From: Lachnospiraceae bacterium
Lineage (GTDB): Bacteria > Bacillota > Clostridia > Lachnospirales > Lachnospiraceae
Length of the DNA: 64,000 bases
Assembly: GCA_024696005.1 (NCBI GenBank)
Contig: JAILHF010000055.1
Location: 49,459 to 113,458, forward strand
Direction of reading: 5' to 3'
Shown: one piece after another, positions 1 to 9,335 of the stretch
How positions within the stretch are numbered: the first letter of the stretch is position 1
Layout: the number at the start of each line of letters is the position of its first letter
Notes under the pieces: generated by a model
What the model saw: the letters and a program-made list of their open reading frames with translations, nothing else
Told to the model about the DNA's origin: nothing
Database searches by the model: none
Program-made: the position numbers and the translations under genes

Positions 1-45
1 GCGCGAGGAAATCTGGGAACTCCTAAAAAGTTAGACTTTACTATC

Positions 46-74
46 TTGCAAGCCGTTACAAAATGTTGTAGAAT
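46..74 (+). promoter_or_regulatory. sigma-A-type promoter for the DHH gene
   Basis: TTGCAA and TAGAAT are separated by exactly 17 bases, and transcription would start about 35 bases before the ATG at 117. The first 45 bases of the window carry no recognisable feature. Confidence 0.6.
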
Positions 75-116
75 AGTTAACGTAACTGTTGGAAATCTGA
101 ACGAGAGGTTTTACTT

Positions 117-1112
117 ATGGCAATGAGATTGATCACCAGATCGGATTTTGACGGGTTGGCCTGCGGCACGCTGCTCCTGGAAGCAGGTGTCATCGATCAC
201 TGGAAGTTTGTGCATCCGAAAGATCTTCAGGACGGTCTGATCGAGATCGACGAGAACGATTGCCTTGCAAACGTGCCTTTTGTGGAAGGCTGCGGCCTTT
301 GGTTTGACCATCATTCCAGTGAATTTGAGCGTAACGAGCTGGAGGGACGCTACAAGGGCGAGAGCCGCATCACCCCTTCCTGCGCACGCATCATTTACGA
401 ATATTACGGCGGGGAGGAGCGTTTCTCCCATTTTGACGATATGATGGTAGCGGTTGACAAGGTGGATTCGGGCAACCTGACCATCGACGAGATCCAGAAC
501 CCCGAGGGCTGGATCCTTGTGGGGCTTTTGATGGATCCCCGTACCGGCCTGGGGCGCTGGCGCAATTTCACCATCCCCAACTATCGCCTGATGGAAGTGC
601 TGATGGAAGCATGCCGTACTATGAACACGGAAGAGATCCTGGCTCTGCCGGACGTGCAGGAGAGGATCGAAGTCTATCATGAGCAGTCGGCGAAGTTCAA
701 AGAGATGGTAAACGCGCATACGAGAGTGGAGGGCGATGTGATCATCTCGGATCTGCGCGGCGTGGATCCCATCTATTCCGGGAACCGCTTCATGATCTAC
801 AGCATGTATCCCGAACAGAACATCTCGGTCTGGATCGTCAACGGCAAGGGCGGCCAGGGCTGTTCCTGCGCTACCGGTTACAGCATCTTAAACCGGAGCA
901 GCCACGTGGATGTGGGTGCGCTGATGCTGAAGTACGGCGGCGGCGGACACCGCAAGGTGGGTACCTGCCAGTTCACCAACGAGACGATGGACATCAACAT
1001 CCCCATGCTTCTCGACGATCTGGTACATTACGATGCGATCTTCCCGGACGGCGTGGTCGATGACAAGAAGAACAAGCCCGTCGGGGTCACGGTGATCAGC
1101 AACAAGGATTGA
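117..1112 (+). CDS. DHH/DHHA1 family phosphoesterase
   Basis: This 331-residue protein belongs to the DHH phosphoesterase superfamily, which includes exopolyphosphatases, RecJ-like and nano-RNase-like enzymes. Residues 9-13 give the motif-I DFDG signature. The DHH triad itself is at about 64-66, after a hydrophobic stretch. A DHHA1-type glycine-rich segment, GGGGH, lies near 274-278. These are the metal ligands and substrate-binding loop expected of a soluble manganese-dependent phosphohydrolase. The start at 117 follows a GAGAGG Shine-Dalgarno site. The substrate cannot be read from the sequence. Exopolyphosphatase-like is the usual database label, but small nucleotides or linear phosphodiesters are equally possible. 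It stands alone behind its own promoter, and a hairpin separates it from glnS. Confidence 0.8.
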   Translation: MAMRLITRSDFDGLACGTLLLEAGVIDHWKFVHPKDLQDGLIEIDENDCLANVPFVEGCGLWFDHHSSEFERNELEGRYKGESRITPSCARIIYEYYGGEERFSHFDDMMVAVDKVDSGNLTIDEIQNPEGWILVGLLMDPRTGLGRWRNFTIPNYRLMEVLMEACRTMNTEEILALPDVQERIEVYHEQSAKFKEMVNAHTRVEGDVIISDLRGVDPIYSGNRFMIYSMYPEQNISVWIVNGKGGQGCSCATGYSILNRSSHVDVGALMLKYGGGGHRKVGTCQFTNETMDINIPMLLDDLVHYDAIFPDGVVDDKKNKPVGVTVISNKD

Positions 1113-1138
1113 GGCCGGTACAGATACGAATAGAAAGC

Positions 1139-1167
1139 ACAGCGGGGTGGAAACGCTCCGCTGTTTT
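1139..1167 (+). terminator. weak hairpin terminator between DHH gene and glnS
   Basis: ACAGCGG pairs with CCGCTGT across a 12-base loop and is followed by only four T residues. Termination is probably partial, so glnS may also be reached by read-through. Confidence 0.45.
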
Positions 1168-1181
1168 AAGGAGAAGAGGAC

Positions 1182-2858
1182 ATGGCGGAAGAGGAAGTAA
1201 AGGAATCAAGGAATTTTATCGAACAGGCCATTGACAAGGACCTGGCGGAAGGCGTTTATGACCACGTGCAGACGCGTTTTCCTCCGGAACCCAACGGATA
1301 TCTGCATATCGGCCATGCCAAGGCGATCCTGACAAATTACGGGATCGCGCAGGAATACGGCGGAAAGTTCAACATGCGTTTTGACGATACCAATCCGACC
1401 AAGGAAAAGCCGGAGTTTGTCGAAGCGATCAAGGAAGACGTGAAGTGGCTCGGCGCGGACTGGGAAGACCGTCTGTTCTTCGCATCCGATTATTTCGGCC
1501 AGATGTACGATGCGGCCGTAAAGCTGATCAAAAAGAACAAAGCCTATATCTCCACGCTCAGCGCGGATGAGATCCGTGAGACACGCGGGACCTTTGAAGA
1601 GCCCGGAAAGGAAGACCCGGGACGTGAGCGCAGCATAGAGGAAAACCTTGCCCTGTTCGAGAAGATGAAGAGCGGCGAGGTCCCCGACGGAGAGATGGTG
1701 CTGCGCGCCCGCATCGACATGGCTTCTCCCAACATGAACATGAGAGATCCCGTGATCTATCGTGTGGCGCACATGACGCATCATAATACGGGAGACCGCT
1801 GGTGCGTATATCCGATGTATGATTTCGCGCATCCCATCGAGGATGCGATCGAGGGGATCACGCATTCCCTCTGCACGCTGGAATTTGAAGATCACAGGCC
1901 TCTGTATGACTGGGTGGTGCGCGAGCTCGAATACCCGCATCCGCCCCGCCAGATCGAATTCGCCAAGATGTATCTGACCAATGTGGTGACCGGCAAGCGC
2001 TATATCAAGAAGCTGGTGGAAGACGGCATCGTGGACGGCTGGGACGATCCCAGGCTGGTTTCCATTTCCGCGCTTCGCCGCCGCGGCTACACGCCGGAAT
2101 CGATCCGCAGGTTTGTGGAGCTTTCCGGTCTTTCCAAGGCAAACTCCTCTTCGGACATGGCAATGCTCGAGTATTGCGTGCGCGAAGACCTGAAGCTGTC
2201 CCGGCCGCGCATGATGGCGGTACTGGATCCGGTCAAGCTGGTCATCGACAATTATCCCGAAGGACAGAGCGAGGAACTCGAAATCCCCAATAATCTGGAG
2301 AATGAGAGCCTGGGTGTGCGCAAAGTGCCTTTCGAGCGTGAGCTTTATATCGACCGCGAGGACTTCATGGAAGAGCCGCCGAAAAAGTATTACCGCCTGT
2401 ATCCCGGCAACGAGGTGCGTCTGATGAGCGCCTATTTCGTGACCTGCACGGGCTTTGAAAAGGATGAGAACGGAAACGTGACCGTTGTGCACTGCACCTA
2501 CGATCCCGCGACCAAACAGGGCGGTCCCGATCCCGGACGAAAGGTGAAGGGAACGATCCACTGGGTACCCGCTTCCTCGGCCCTCAAGGCGACGGTCCGT
2601 CTGTATGAGAACCTGGTTGATGAGGAAAAGGGTGTTTACGACGAGCAGGGAAATGTGAACGTCAATCCCGATTCGCTGAAGACTTTGACGGAATGCCGTC
2701 TGGAGCCGGCGCTTGCGGATGCAAAGGCCTTTGACAGCTTCCAGTTTGTGCGCCAGGGCTTCTTTGTAGCGGATTACAAGGATTCGAAGCCCGGAGCACC
2801 GGTCTTTAACCGCATTGTCGGGCTGAAATCTTCTTTTGTGCTTCCGAAGACGGAGTAA
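1182..2858 (+). CDS. glnS: glutaminyl-tRNA synthetase
   Basis: This class I synthetase charges tRNA-Gln with glutamine using ATP. The Rossmann signature [15 protein letters not shown] is at about 34-48, with HIGH at 42-45. The GlnRS-specific GWDDPRL segment is near 286-292, and the C-terminal half is the two-barrel anticodon-binding region. The length of 558 residues is normal. The second ATP signature, usually VMSKR, reads VTGKR near 269-273. The catalytic lysine is kept but the preceding MS is replaced, perhaps a clade variant. An AAGGAGAAGAGG ribosome-binding site precedes the ATG. A tRNA-Gln(TTG) lies at about 26.9 kb in the same window. Confidence 0.97.
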   Translation: MAEEEVKESRNFIEQAIDKDLAEGVYDHVQTRFPPEPNGYLHIGHAKAILTNYGIAQEYGGKFNMRFDDTNPTKEKPEFVEAIKEDVKWLGADWEDRLFFASDYFGQMYDAAVKLIKKNKAYISTLSADEIRETRGTFEEPGKEDPGRERSIEENLALFEKMKSGEVPDGEMVLRARIDMASPNMNMRDPVIYRVAHMTHHNTGDRWCVYPMYDFAHPIEDAIEGITHSLCTLEFEDHRPLYDWVVRELEYPHPPRQIEFAKMYLTNVVTGKRYIKKLVEDGIVDGWDDPRLVSISALRRRGYTPESIRRFVELSGLSKANSSSDMAMLEYCVREDLKLSRPRMMAVLDPVKLVIDNYPEGQSEELEIPNNLENESLGVRKVPFERELYIDREDFMEEPPKKYYRLYPGNEVRLMSAYFVTCTGFEKDENGNVTVVHCTYDPATKQGGPDPGRKVKGTIHWVPASSALKATVRLYENLVDEEKGVYDEQGNVNVNPDSLKTLTECRLEPALADAKAFDSFQFVRQGFFVADYKDSKPGAPVFNRIVGLKSSFVLPKTE

Positions 2859-2867
2859 GGAGGACTT

Positions 2868-3725
2868 ATGGGATTACTGGACGGTTTGGAAAAATTCGGT
2901 TTCGGAGGACTGGATAAGGTAGACATCTACGAGGAAGCTCCGAAGGAAAAAAAGGAAGTGAAACCGGAAGTAAAGCCGGAGCATGTGGTCGAGGAGCGTG
3001 ATTTCCTGATCGACAAGGAGTACGAGTGCCATGTCTGCAACAGGAAGTTCAAGCAGCGCATCGTGCGTCCGAACCGGGCAAAGCTTGCCGGCCAGGACCG
3101 CGATCTGCGTCCCGTATACAACGGGATCGACACCCTGAAATACGATGTGATCCTCTGCCCCTACTGCGGCTATTCCGTGCTGCAGACCTTCTATGCGGCG
3201 CTGGCAAAACCGCACCGTCAGCTGATCAGGGAAAACATCAGCGCGAATTTCAAGCCTATGCCGGATAAGGTTCCCGAGGTGATCCGCTACGAGGAAGCCG
3301 CTACCCGCTACAAGCTGGCGCTTTTTAACGCAGTGGTCCGCCAGGGAAAGAGCAGCGAAAAGGCGATGATCTGCTTAAAGACCGGCTGGCTGATGCGGGG
3401 CTGGGCCGACAGTCTGGAAGGGAATACCGAAGAAGAGCAGGAGCGCATCTCCGACTGCAAGAAGCAGGAGCGGGAAAACCTGAAGAGCGCGCTGGAGGGC
3501 TTCATCAAGGCGCGTGCCACGGAGCAGGCTCCTTATGCGGGAATGAAGGAATCCACGCTGGATTACATCATCGGGGCACTTTGTGTGGAACTCAACGAGC
3601 GCCTGGAGGACGGCGCACGCATGCTGCAGACCGTGGCGATGTCTACCAGTGCGGGAGCCATTCAGAAGGAGCGCGCGCGTGAGATGCTTGAAGAGATCCG
3701 CAACCGCTTGAAGGCGGCGCAATGA
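2868..3725 (+). CDS. DUF2225 family zinc-binding protein
   Basis: This 285-residue soluble protein carries two CxxC pairs, CHVC near residue 56 and CPYC near residue 98. They flank a conserved segment typical of DUF2225 proteins of Firmicutes. The rest is predicted to be helical and TPR-like, with many charged residues. An unusual lysine/glutamate-rich stretch lies at 24-45. The gene begins nine bases after the glnS stop, behind a GGAGG site, and its last four bases overlap the next start (ATGA), so it is translationally coupled to the following gene. No biochemical role is established for the family. Confidence 0.75.
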   Translation: MGLLDGLEKFGFGGLDKVDIYEEAPKEKKEVKPEVKPEHVVEERDFLIDKEYECHVCNRKFKQRIVRPNRAKLAGQDRDLRPVYNGIDTLKYDVILCPYCGYSVLQTFYAALAKPHRQLIRENISANFKPMPDKVPEVIRYEEAATRYKLALFNAVVRQGKSSEKAMICLKTGWLMRGWADSLEGNTEEEQERISDCKKQERENLKSALEGFIKARATEQAPYAGMKESTLDYIIGALCVELNERLEDGARMLQTVAMSTSAGAIQKERAREMLEEIRNRLKAAQ

Positions 3726-4669
3726 TACGCCTCGAACGATACCGTTCGGAAAAGAGAGGGGAGTGGGATGTGTTTGTAAAACACGCCAGGAACTCCCTTT
3801 TTCTGTTTGAGCGCGATTACATGGATTATCACAGTGATCGTTTTTCGGATCACTCTCTCCTGTTTTATGAAGAAGATGAACTGCTGGCCGTGCTTCCGGC
3901 AAACGAGCGTGACGGGGAATTGCATTCCCATCAGGGACTGACCTTCGGAGGGCTTCTGATCGGGGAAAAGGCCAAGCAGCACAGCGTGAACGATTGTCTG
4001 GAAGCACTGGCCGGATACATGAAAGAGAACGGCCTGCACAGGCTTCATTATAAATGCGTTCCGCATGTCTTTCACCGGCAGCCGGCGGAAGAAGATCTTT
4101 ACACGCTCTTCCGGATGGGGGCCGTAACGGAAGCCGTGGCGGCTTCGACGGTCATTGACCTGAAGAACCCCTATAAGATGACAAAGGGCAGGAAGGCGCA
4201 GATCAGCCGTGCGCGCAGGGAAGGCGTGAGCATTCGCATTGCGGAGGAGAAGGAAGAGTACAGTCGCTTCATCGAGCTGGAGAACGCGGTGCTTTCGGAG
4301 CGGCACGATACCCGGGCCGTGCACAGCGCGGAGGAGCTCTTTCTGCTGCACAGCCGCTTCCCGGAGCAGATCCGGCTTTACGAGGCGCTTTACGGTGGAG
4401 AACTGATCGCGGGCTGTGTCGTCTATGTCAATCCGCAGACGCTGCATACCCAGTACATGGCGGCAAACGAGACCGCCAGGCAGCTGGGCGCGCTGGATCT
4501 TGCGGTGGCGGCCGTCATGGAGGACTATCGTGAGAGCCACGCTTTTCTGGATTTCGGGATCTCCACGGAGCGGGACGGGAAGGAACTGAACGGGGGACTG
4601 ATCGCACAGAAGGAGAGCTTCGGCGGCAGGACCAATGTTTATGTGCGGCTGGGATTGGAGATGGGCTGA
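3722..4669 (+). CDS. FemAB/GNAT-like acyl- or aminoacyl-transferase
   Basis: This 315-residue protein resembles the FemAB/GNAT-fold group often labelled BioF2-like acetyltransferase or peptidoglycan bridge-forming enzyme. The N-terminal part has the HSHQGLTFGGLLIGEKA segment typical of this group. The C-terminal half, from about 180, holds the GNAT-like core with the LYGGELIAGCVVYV strand pair and a terminal LDFGISTERDG loop. It overlaps the DUF2225 gene by four bases and touches the glycosyltransferase gene by one base (TGATG). This tight coupling suggests a shared role in surface-glycan or wall assembly. The acyl donor and acceptor are unknown. Confidence 0.65.
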   Translation: MIRLERYRSEKRGEWDVFVKHARNSLFLFERDYMDYHSDRFSDHSLLFYEEDELLAVLPANERDGELHSHQGLTFGGLLIGEKAKQHSVNDCLEALAGYMKENGLHRLHYKCVPHVFHRQPAEEDLYTLFRMGAVTEAVAASTVIDLKNPYKMTKGRKAQISRARREGVSIRIAEEKEEYSRFIELENAVLSERHDTRAVHSAEELFLLHSRFPEQIRLYEALYGGELIAGCVVYVNPQTLHTQYMAANETARQLGALDLAVAAVMEDYRESHAFLDFGISTERDGKELNGGLIAQKESFGGRTNVYVRLGLEMG

Positions 4670-5484
4670 TGGGAAAGATCCGGGCCAGCGTGCTGTTTGT
4701 ATTGTATGAGAATTTTGATGAGGCGGAGATCACTTTGCGCTCCCTGGCGGAGCAGCAATGCAGGGATGTGGAGCTGATCCTTTCCGATGACGGCTCTGCG
4801 GGCTATGACACTTCGCTTCTTGAAAAGGAGGCGGAGCGCCTGAAAGGCACTTTCGCGGAGGTGCGCGTCAACGTCAATGAAAAGAACATGGGCAGTGTGG
4901 CGCATTTTAACAGGCTCTTCGGGATCGCGAAAGGGGAGTACATCGTCTTCTGCAGCCCGGGGGACCGTTTTCCTACCCCCCATACGGTGGAGCGCATCGT
5001 AAGCCGGATGGAACGGGGGAAGGAGACGGTATTGACCGGCCGGCGGCGCGACATGTACGCCGACCACAGCAAGGTCCGCCCCTCGCTTCTTGTCGGAGCG
5101 GCTCTCAGGATCTGCCCGCGCTTACTCATGAATTACATGATCCGGCGCCGCAATCTGATCAGCTCCTGCTGCACGGCCTACAGCAAACGGCTCTTTGAAC
5201 GCTGCGGCATGCCGGACGAAGGATACCGGCTTCTGGACGATTTCCCCTATATCATCACGCTGCTGCAGAAAGGGGAGCGCATCGGCTTTACCCGCGAGAT
5301 CTTTCTGGAGCACAGCATCGGCGGCGGTGTCTCCACGGGAGAGTCGATCCACCCGCTCATATTGAAGGATCTGATCCGCATGCAGGAGCAGCTGGCCGCT
5401 CATCCCGAGGGGCTGTATGCATCCACGCGCCGCTATCTGGAGCGCGAGATCGCAAAAAGAAGAACGGAAGACGGGAGGGGATGA
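4669..5484 (+). CDS. family 2 glycosyltransferase
   Basis: This 271-residue protein has the GT-A fold signature of family 2 glycosyltransferases. A nucleotide-binding strand, VLFVLYENFDEAEITLRSL, is at the start. A DDGS motif follows near 42-45, then a NMGSVAHFNRLF segment. The usual DxD metal motif is weak: the equivalent region reads FCSPGDRF near 89-96, keeping only one acidic residue. It is shorter than many family members and has no membrane anchor. It is coupled to the preceding FemAB-like gene by a one-base overlap. Sugar and acceptor are unknown, and involvement in a cell-surface glycan is inferred from context. Confidence 0.75.
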   Translation: MGKIRASVLFVLYENFDEAEITLRSLAEQQCRDVELILSDDGSAGYDTSLLEKEAERLKGTFAEVRVNVNEKNMGSVAHFNRLFGIAKGEYIVFCSPGDRFPTPHTVERIVSRMERGKETVLTGRRRDMYADHSKVRPSLLVGAALRICPRLLMNYMIRRRNLISSCCTAYSKRLFERCGMPDEGYRLLDDFPYIITLLQKGERIGFTREIFLEHSIGGGVSTGESIHPLILKDLIRMQEQLAAHPEGLYASTRRYLEREIAKRRTEDGRG

Positions 5485-5612
5485 AAATCCGCTCTTTTCT
5501 TTTTCGGGGATCTGTTGTAAAATATGTCTATGGATCATATCCGGATGCCGGAAGGGCTTGTGCAGTTTTCCGAGGGCCGGATGTGCGAAACGGAGAAAGG
5601 AGTTATAAGATC

Positions 5613-6002
5613 ATGGCAAAAAAATTTGGCGGTGTTTTGTTGTTCGGCCTGGCTGCCGGCGCTGCTGCTGCGGGCGTGTATCATTATCTTCAGAACAGAG
5701 AGAAAGAGTTGGCGGACATCGATGATTTCGACGATCTGGACAACATGGAAGAAGAGGAAAAGACGGAGCGCAGCTATGTGAATCTTGAAAATGTCAAGAC
5801 CTTTGCGACCGAGACCCTCGACAAGGCAAAGGAAGTGGCAAAGGATGCCTATGAAAAAGTGAGCCAGAAGGTTCAGGAAGTCATGGCAGACAAGAAGGAA
5901 GACGGGGAAGATCCGGTCGAGGTCGTCAAGGACGCAAAGGACGATGACGATTCCGACAGCGGGGAAGACTTCTTCAACGATTCCGACGATGCAAACAGCT
6001 GA
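5613..6002 (+). CDS. YtxH-like membrane-anchored acidic protein
   Basis: The ORF track begins at 5481, but the ATG at 5613 has a GGAGAAAGG ribosome-binding site and a sensible N-terminus. It gives 129 residues. Residues 4-26 form one glycine/alanine-rich hydrophobic helix. A helical lysine/glutamate-rich segment follows at about 55-95, then a strongly acidic Asp/Glu/Ser tail. This layout is typical of small YtxH-like envelope proteins, whose function is unknown. A strong terminator lies 23 bases downstream. Confidence 0.7.
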   Translation: MAKKFGGVLLFGLAAGAAAAGVYHYLQNREKELADIDDFDDLDNMEEEEKTERSYVNLENVKTFATETLDKAKEVAKDAYEKVSQKVQEVMADKKEDGEDPVEVVKDAKDDDDSDSGEDFFNDSDDANS

Positions 6003-6024
6003 CACGGCGGCAATGACCGCCCCG

Positions 6025-6059
6025 AAAAGGCCGCAGTCCGCGGCCTTTTTCATTTTTTT
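6025..6059 (+). terminator. rho-independent terminator after YtxH-like gene
   Basis: AAAAGGCCGC pairs with GCGGCCTTTT across a five-base loop (AGTCC) and runs into a T-rich tract. Confidence 0.9.
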
Positions 6060-6071
6060 GCAAGGGGATAC

Positions 6072-6100
6072 TGTAAATCGTCCGTAAAATATGCTATGAT
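6072..6100 (+). promoter_or_regulatory. promoter of the TetR gene with almost no leader
   Basis: TGTAAA and TATGAT are separated by 17 bases. Only nine bases lie between the -10 box and the ATG at 6110, and no Shine-Dalgarno site is present. The transcript would therefore be leaderless or carry only a few bases of leader. Confidence 0.55.
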
Positions 6101-6109
6101 AAGCCACGT

Positions 6110-6706
6110 ATGAACGAGAAATTTTATTCGCTGAAAAAAGAGAAGCAGGACAAGATGATCAACGGAGCCATGCAGGTTTTCGCGCAGTACGGATACCGGC
6201 ATTCCTCCACGGATGAGATGGTCCGTGTCTGCGGTGTGAGCAAGGGGCTGTGGTTCCATTATTTCGAGAACAAATCCGGTCTGTATTCTTTTGTGGCGAG
6301 CTACGGGCTCAAGTACGCCATGCTCGAGCTTTCCATGAAACCGGTCAGGAGCGGTACCGATTATTTTGAACTGCGTTATCATATAGAAGAATGCAAGATG
6401 GTCATGATGGAGAAGTATCCGTATCTCCCCCTGTTTCTGGGCAGCATCGTCCGGGAAGAGGATCCGGATGTGGAGGAACTGATCCGGGAGCCCCGGGCGA
6501 AGTACGCCGGTCAGCTTTCGGACATTATGATGCAGGCGGATTATTCCCTGCTCAGACGGCATGAGGACTATCTTCTGCTGATCGACATGCTGGATTATAC
6601 GCTGGAGGCTTTGCTGGCAGACGCCTACCGTTCCTCGGTATTCTCGGCGGGCCGCTATCTCATGGAAGTACGCAAGCACATCAGTGCGATGCAGAAGCTT
6701 CTCTGA
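6110..6706 (+). CDS. TetR/AcrR family transcriptional regulator
   Basis: This 198-residue protein has a TetR-type DNA-binding domain in residues 10-57. The recognition helix segment is GVSKGLWFHYFENKSGLY. The C-terminal two-thirds is a variable all-helical ligand and dimer domain. The target and ligand are unknown; the next gene, hom, has its own promoter and need not be the target. The start lies nine bases after a -10 box without a ribosome-binding site, suggesting leaderless translation. A later in-frame start would cut into the DNA-binding domain, so this start is favoured. Confidence 0.85.
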   Translation: MNEKFYSLKKEKQDKMINGAMQVFAQYGYRHSSTDEMVRVCGVSKGLWFHYFENKSGLYSFVASYGLKYAMLELSMKPVRSGTDYFELRYHIEECKMVMMEKYPYLPLFLGSIVREEDPDVEELIREPRAKYAGQLSDIMMQADYSLLRRHEDYLLLIDMLDYTLEALLADAYRSSVFSAGRYLMEVRKHISAMQKLL

Positions 6707-6731
6707 TCCGCTGAAAACTTCAAAAAATAGT

Positions 6732-6760
6732 TTGCACCCAAAAGTCAAGTGTGATACAAT
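6732..6760 (+). promoter_or_regulatory. promoter of hom-lysC
   Basis: TTGCAC and TACAAT are separated by 17 bases, about 50 bases before the hom start. The leader is too short for an attenuation peptide. Confidence 0.7.
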
Positions 6761-6812
6761 CTCGTTTGATGTTCTTTTTGCTTATTTAATTAGGAAAGCG
6801 GGAGAGAGGAAA

Positions 6813-8048
6813 ATGACGGAAGTAGCGGTATTCGGATACGGCACCGTCGGCAGCGGTGTTGTGGAAGTGATCGAAAAGAATGCGGAACCGATCGCCTCCA
6901 GGGGCGAGGGACTGCATGTGAAGTATATCCTGGATCTGCGGGATTTCCCCGGGGATCCTTATGCGGACCGCGTGACGCATGACGCGGATGTGATCTACGG
7001 GGATCCGGAGATCAAGGTGATCTGCGAGACCATGGGCGGTGCGACCTTCGCTTATGATTATACCAAGAGGGCGCTTTCGGCCGGGATCAGCGTGTGCACT
7101 TCCAATAAGGAACTTGTCGAGCTGCACGGAGCGGAGCTTTACCGCCTCGCGAAGGAAAACAACTGCAGTTATCTTTTTGAAGCCAGCGTGGGAGGCGGGA
7201 TCCCTCTGATCCGCACCATCACGCAGGCGCTTACCGCAGAGCGGATCGAACGGATCTGCGGTATCTTAAACGGCACGACCAACTATATCCTGGACCGCAT
7301 GGAAAAGGCGGGGCTGGATTTTGCCACGGCGCTGAAGGAAGCCCAGGAGCTCGGCTATGCGGAGAAGGATCCCACGGCGGATATCGATGCCCATGATCCC
7401 TGCCGTAAGATCGCCATTCTGACCTCTCTTGTCAGCGGAAAGAAAACGGATTATTCCGACATCCCCATGGAAGGGATCCGAGACATCAGCCTTAACGACC
7501 TGGCCTATGCCTGGATGCTGGGCGGCACGGTGAAGCTGATCGCGATGAGCGAGTTTGACAAGGACGGCTGCCGCGCGATCGTGTCTCCGCGGGTGATAAA
7601 GAGGGACAATCCGCTTTTTGCGGTCAACAGTGTGTTCAACGCGGTCCTGATCCATTCCGACATGCTGGATGATTCCATGTATTACGGAAGAGGTGCCGGC
7701 AAGCTGGCAACGGCTTCTGCCGTCGTCGGGGACGCGATCGAATGCGCGCGGAATGCGGGCAGGACGATAGAATGTGGCTGGTCGGAGGAGAAGCTGGTGC
7801 TGGCGGATGCTTCGGGAATGAAGCAGAGCTATCTGCTGCGCCTGAAAAAAAGTGCCCTTCCGAAGCTGGAAGAGCGCATCGCTATCGAAGAAAAGCTCGA
7901 ACCCACGGAGGAGTTCCTGCGTGAGCACGGCCTGGATCCGAAGGATTTCGCGGACGAAATGGCTGTGGTGAGCGGCGAGATGAGCGAGAAAGAATGGAAG
8001 GAAAAAATAGCGGGTGTTGACGGAGTGATCCGTTATATCCGCATGTAA
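6813..8048 (+). CDS. hom: homoserine dehydrogenase
   Basis: The enzyme reduces aspartate semialdehyde to homoserine with NAD(P)H, the branch point to threonine and methionine. The start is set at 6813 rather than the track's 6684. It follows GGAGAGAGG, begins directly with the Rossmann strand VAVFGYGTVGSGVVEV, and leaves the promoter outside the gene. The product is 411 residues. The catalytic region has GILNGTTNYIL (about 149-159) and the lysine-bearing HDPCRKIAIL segment. A regulatory ACT domain is not obvious at the C-terminus, where only about 60 poorly matching residues remain. lysC follows 13 bases later in the same operon. Confidence 0.95.
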   Translation: MTEVAVFGYGTVGSGVVEVIEKNAEPIASRGEGLHVKYILDLRDFPGDPYADRVTHDADVIYGDPEIKVICETMGGATFAYDYTKRALSAGISVCTSNKELVELHGAELYRLAKENNCSYLFEASVGGGIPLIRTITQALTAERIERICGILNGTTNYILDRMEKAGLDFATALKEAQELGYAEKDPTADIDAHDPCRKIAILTSLVSGKKTDYSDIPMEGIRDISLNDLAYAWMLGGTVKLIAMSEFDKDGCRAIVSPRVIKRDNPLFAVNSVFNAVLIHSDMLDDSMYYGRGAGKLATASAVVGDAIECARNAGRTIECGWSEEKLVLADASGMKQSYLLRLKKSALPKLEERIAIEEKLEPTEEFLREHGLDPKDFADEMAVVSGEMSEKEWKEKIAGVDGVIRYIRM

Positions 8049-8061
8049 GGGGAGGAAGATT

Positions 8062-9270
8062 ATGCTGATCGTCAAGAAATTCGGCGGCACTTCCGTGGCC
8101 AACAAGGAAAGGATCCTGAATGTGGCCAGACGATGTGCGGACGAGTACAGGAAAGGAAATGATGTGGTGGTCGTGCTCTCTGCCATGGGAAAAATGACGG
8201 ACGAGCTGATCGAGATGGCACGGAACATCAATCCGGAGCCTTCGCGCCGTGAGATGGACATGCTTCTCACGACGGGTGAACAGACCAGCGTCGCGCTGGC
8301 AGCAATGGCGTTTGCAACGCTCGGGATCCCTGCGATCTCGCTGAATGCGTTCCAGGTTGCCATGCATACCACTTCGAACTATTCCAATGCGCGCCTGAAG
8401 CGCATCGACACCGAAAGGATCCGTCATGAGCTGGATCAGAAAAAGATCGTGCTGGTGACCGGTTTCCAGGGTGTCAACAAATACGGTGATTACACGACAC
8501 TCGGACGCGGCGGCTCCGATACAACGGCGGTTGCCCTTGCGGCGGCACTGAAAGCGGATGCCTGCGAGATCTATACGGATGTGGACGGCGTGTATACGGC
8601 GGATCCGCGCGTGGTGAAGAAAGCACGCAAGCTTTCCGAAATCACCTACGATGAGATGCTGGATCTGGCGACGCTGGGTGCGGGCGTGCTGCATAACCGC
8701 TCCGTGGAGCTGGCAAAGAAATACGGCGTGCAGCTGGTGGTCAGAAGCAGCCTTACCAATGAAGAAGGCACGGTAGTGAAGGAGGAAACGAAAGTGGAGA
8801 GAATGTTAGTTAGCGGTGTGGCAGCCGATAAGAATTGTGCCAAGATCTCTGTGGTGGGCCTGAGCGACAAGCCCGGTACCGCATTCAGACTGTTTGACGC
8901 TCTGGCGCAGGCAAACATCAACGTTGACATGATCCTGCAGAGCGTGGGACGCGATAACAGCCAGGACATCGCCTTTACCGTTGTCGGCGACTATGCGGAC
9001 GAGGCAATGAAGGTGATCGCGGACAACGAGTCCCGCCTGAAATACCAGAAGCTGGAGTGCGAAAAGGGCGTTGCAAAGGTATCTGTTGTGGGTGCCGGCA
9101 TGATGAGCAACCCCGGAGTGGCTGCCCGGATGTTTGAATGCCTCTACAATTCCAACATCAACATCAAGATGATCTCTACTTCCGAGATCCGCGTCACGGT
9201 TCTGATCGACGAGAAAGAAGTGGACAAGGCAATGAACGCCGCGCACGACATCTTCGGTCTCGAAGACTGA
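8062..9270 (+). CDS. lysC: aspartate kinase
   Basis: It phosphorylates aspartate to aspartyl phosphate, the first step of the lysine/threonine/methionine pathway. The N-terminal kinase signature KKFGGTSVAN is at 4-13, with the LTTGEQTSVALAA segment near 71-83 and GRGGSDTTAVALAAAL near 153-168. Two ACT domains occupy about 260-402 and would bind lysine and/or threonine for feedback control. The length of 402 residues is normal for a monofunctional enzyme. A GGGGAGGAAG site precedes the ATG. A strong terminator ends the hom-lysC operon. Confidence 0.96.
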   Translation: MLIVKKFGGTSVANKERILNVARRCADEYRKGNDVVVVLSAMGKMTDELIEMARNINPEPSRREMDMLLTTGEQTSVALAAMAFATLGIPAISLNAFQVAMHTTSNYSNARLKRIDTERIRHELDQKKIVLVTGFQGVNKYGDYTTLGRGGSDTTAVALAAALKADACEIYTDVDGVYTADPRVVKKARKLSEITYDEMLDLATLGAGVLHNRSVELAKKYGVQLVVRSSLTNEEGTVVKEETKVERMLVSGVAADKNCAKISVVGLSDKPGTAFRLFDALAQANINVDMILQSVGRDNSQDIAFTVVGDYADEAMKVIADNESRLKYQKLECEKGVAKVSVVGAGMMSNPGVAARMFECLYNSNINIKMISTSEIRVTVLIDEKEVDKAMNAAHDIFGLED

Positions 9271-9307
9271 GATCGGCTGATCGAAATTCATAAAAAGGAT
9301 CCATCGG

Positions 9308-9335
9308 CAGCCCCCTGATCGGGGGCTGTTTTTTG
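9308..9335 (+). terminator. terminator of hom-lysC
   Basis: CAGCCCCC pairs with GGGGGCTG around a five-base loop and is followed by six T residues. Confidence 0.93.
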
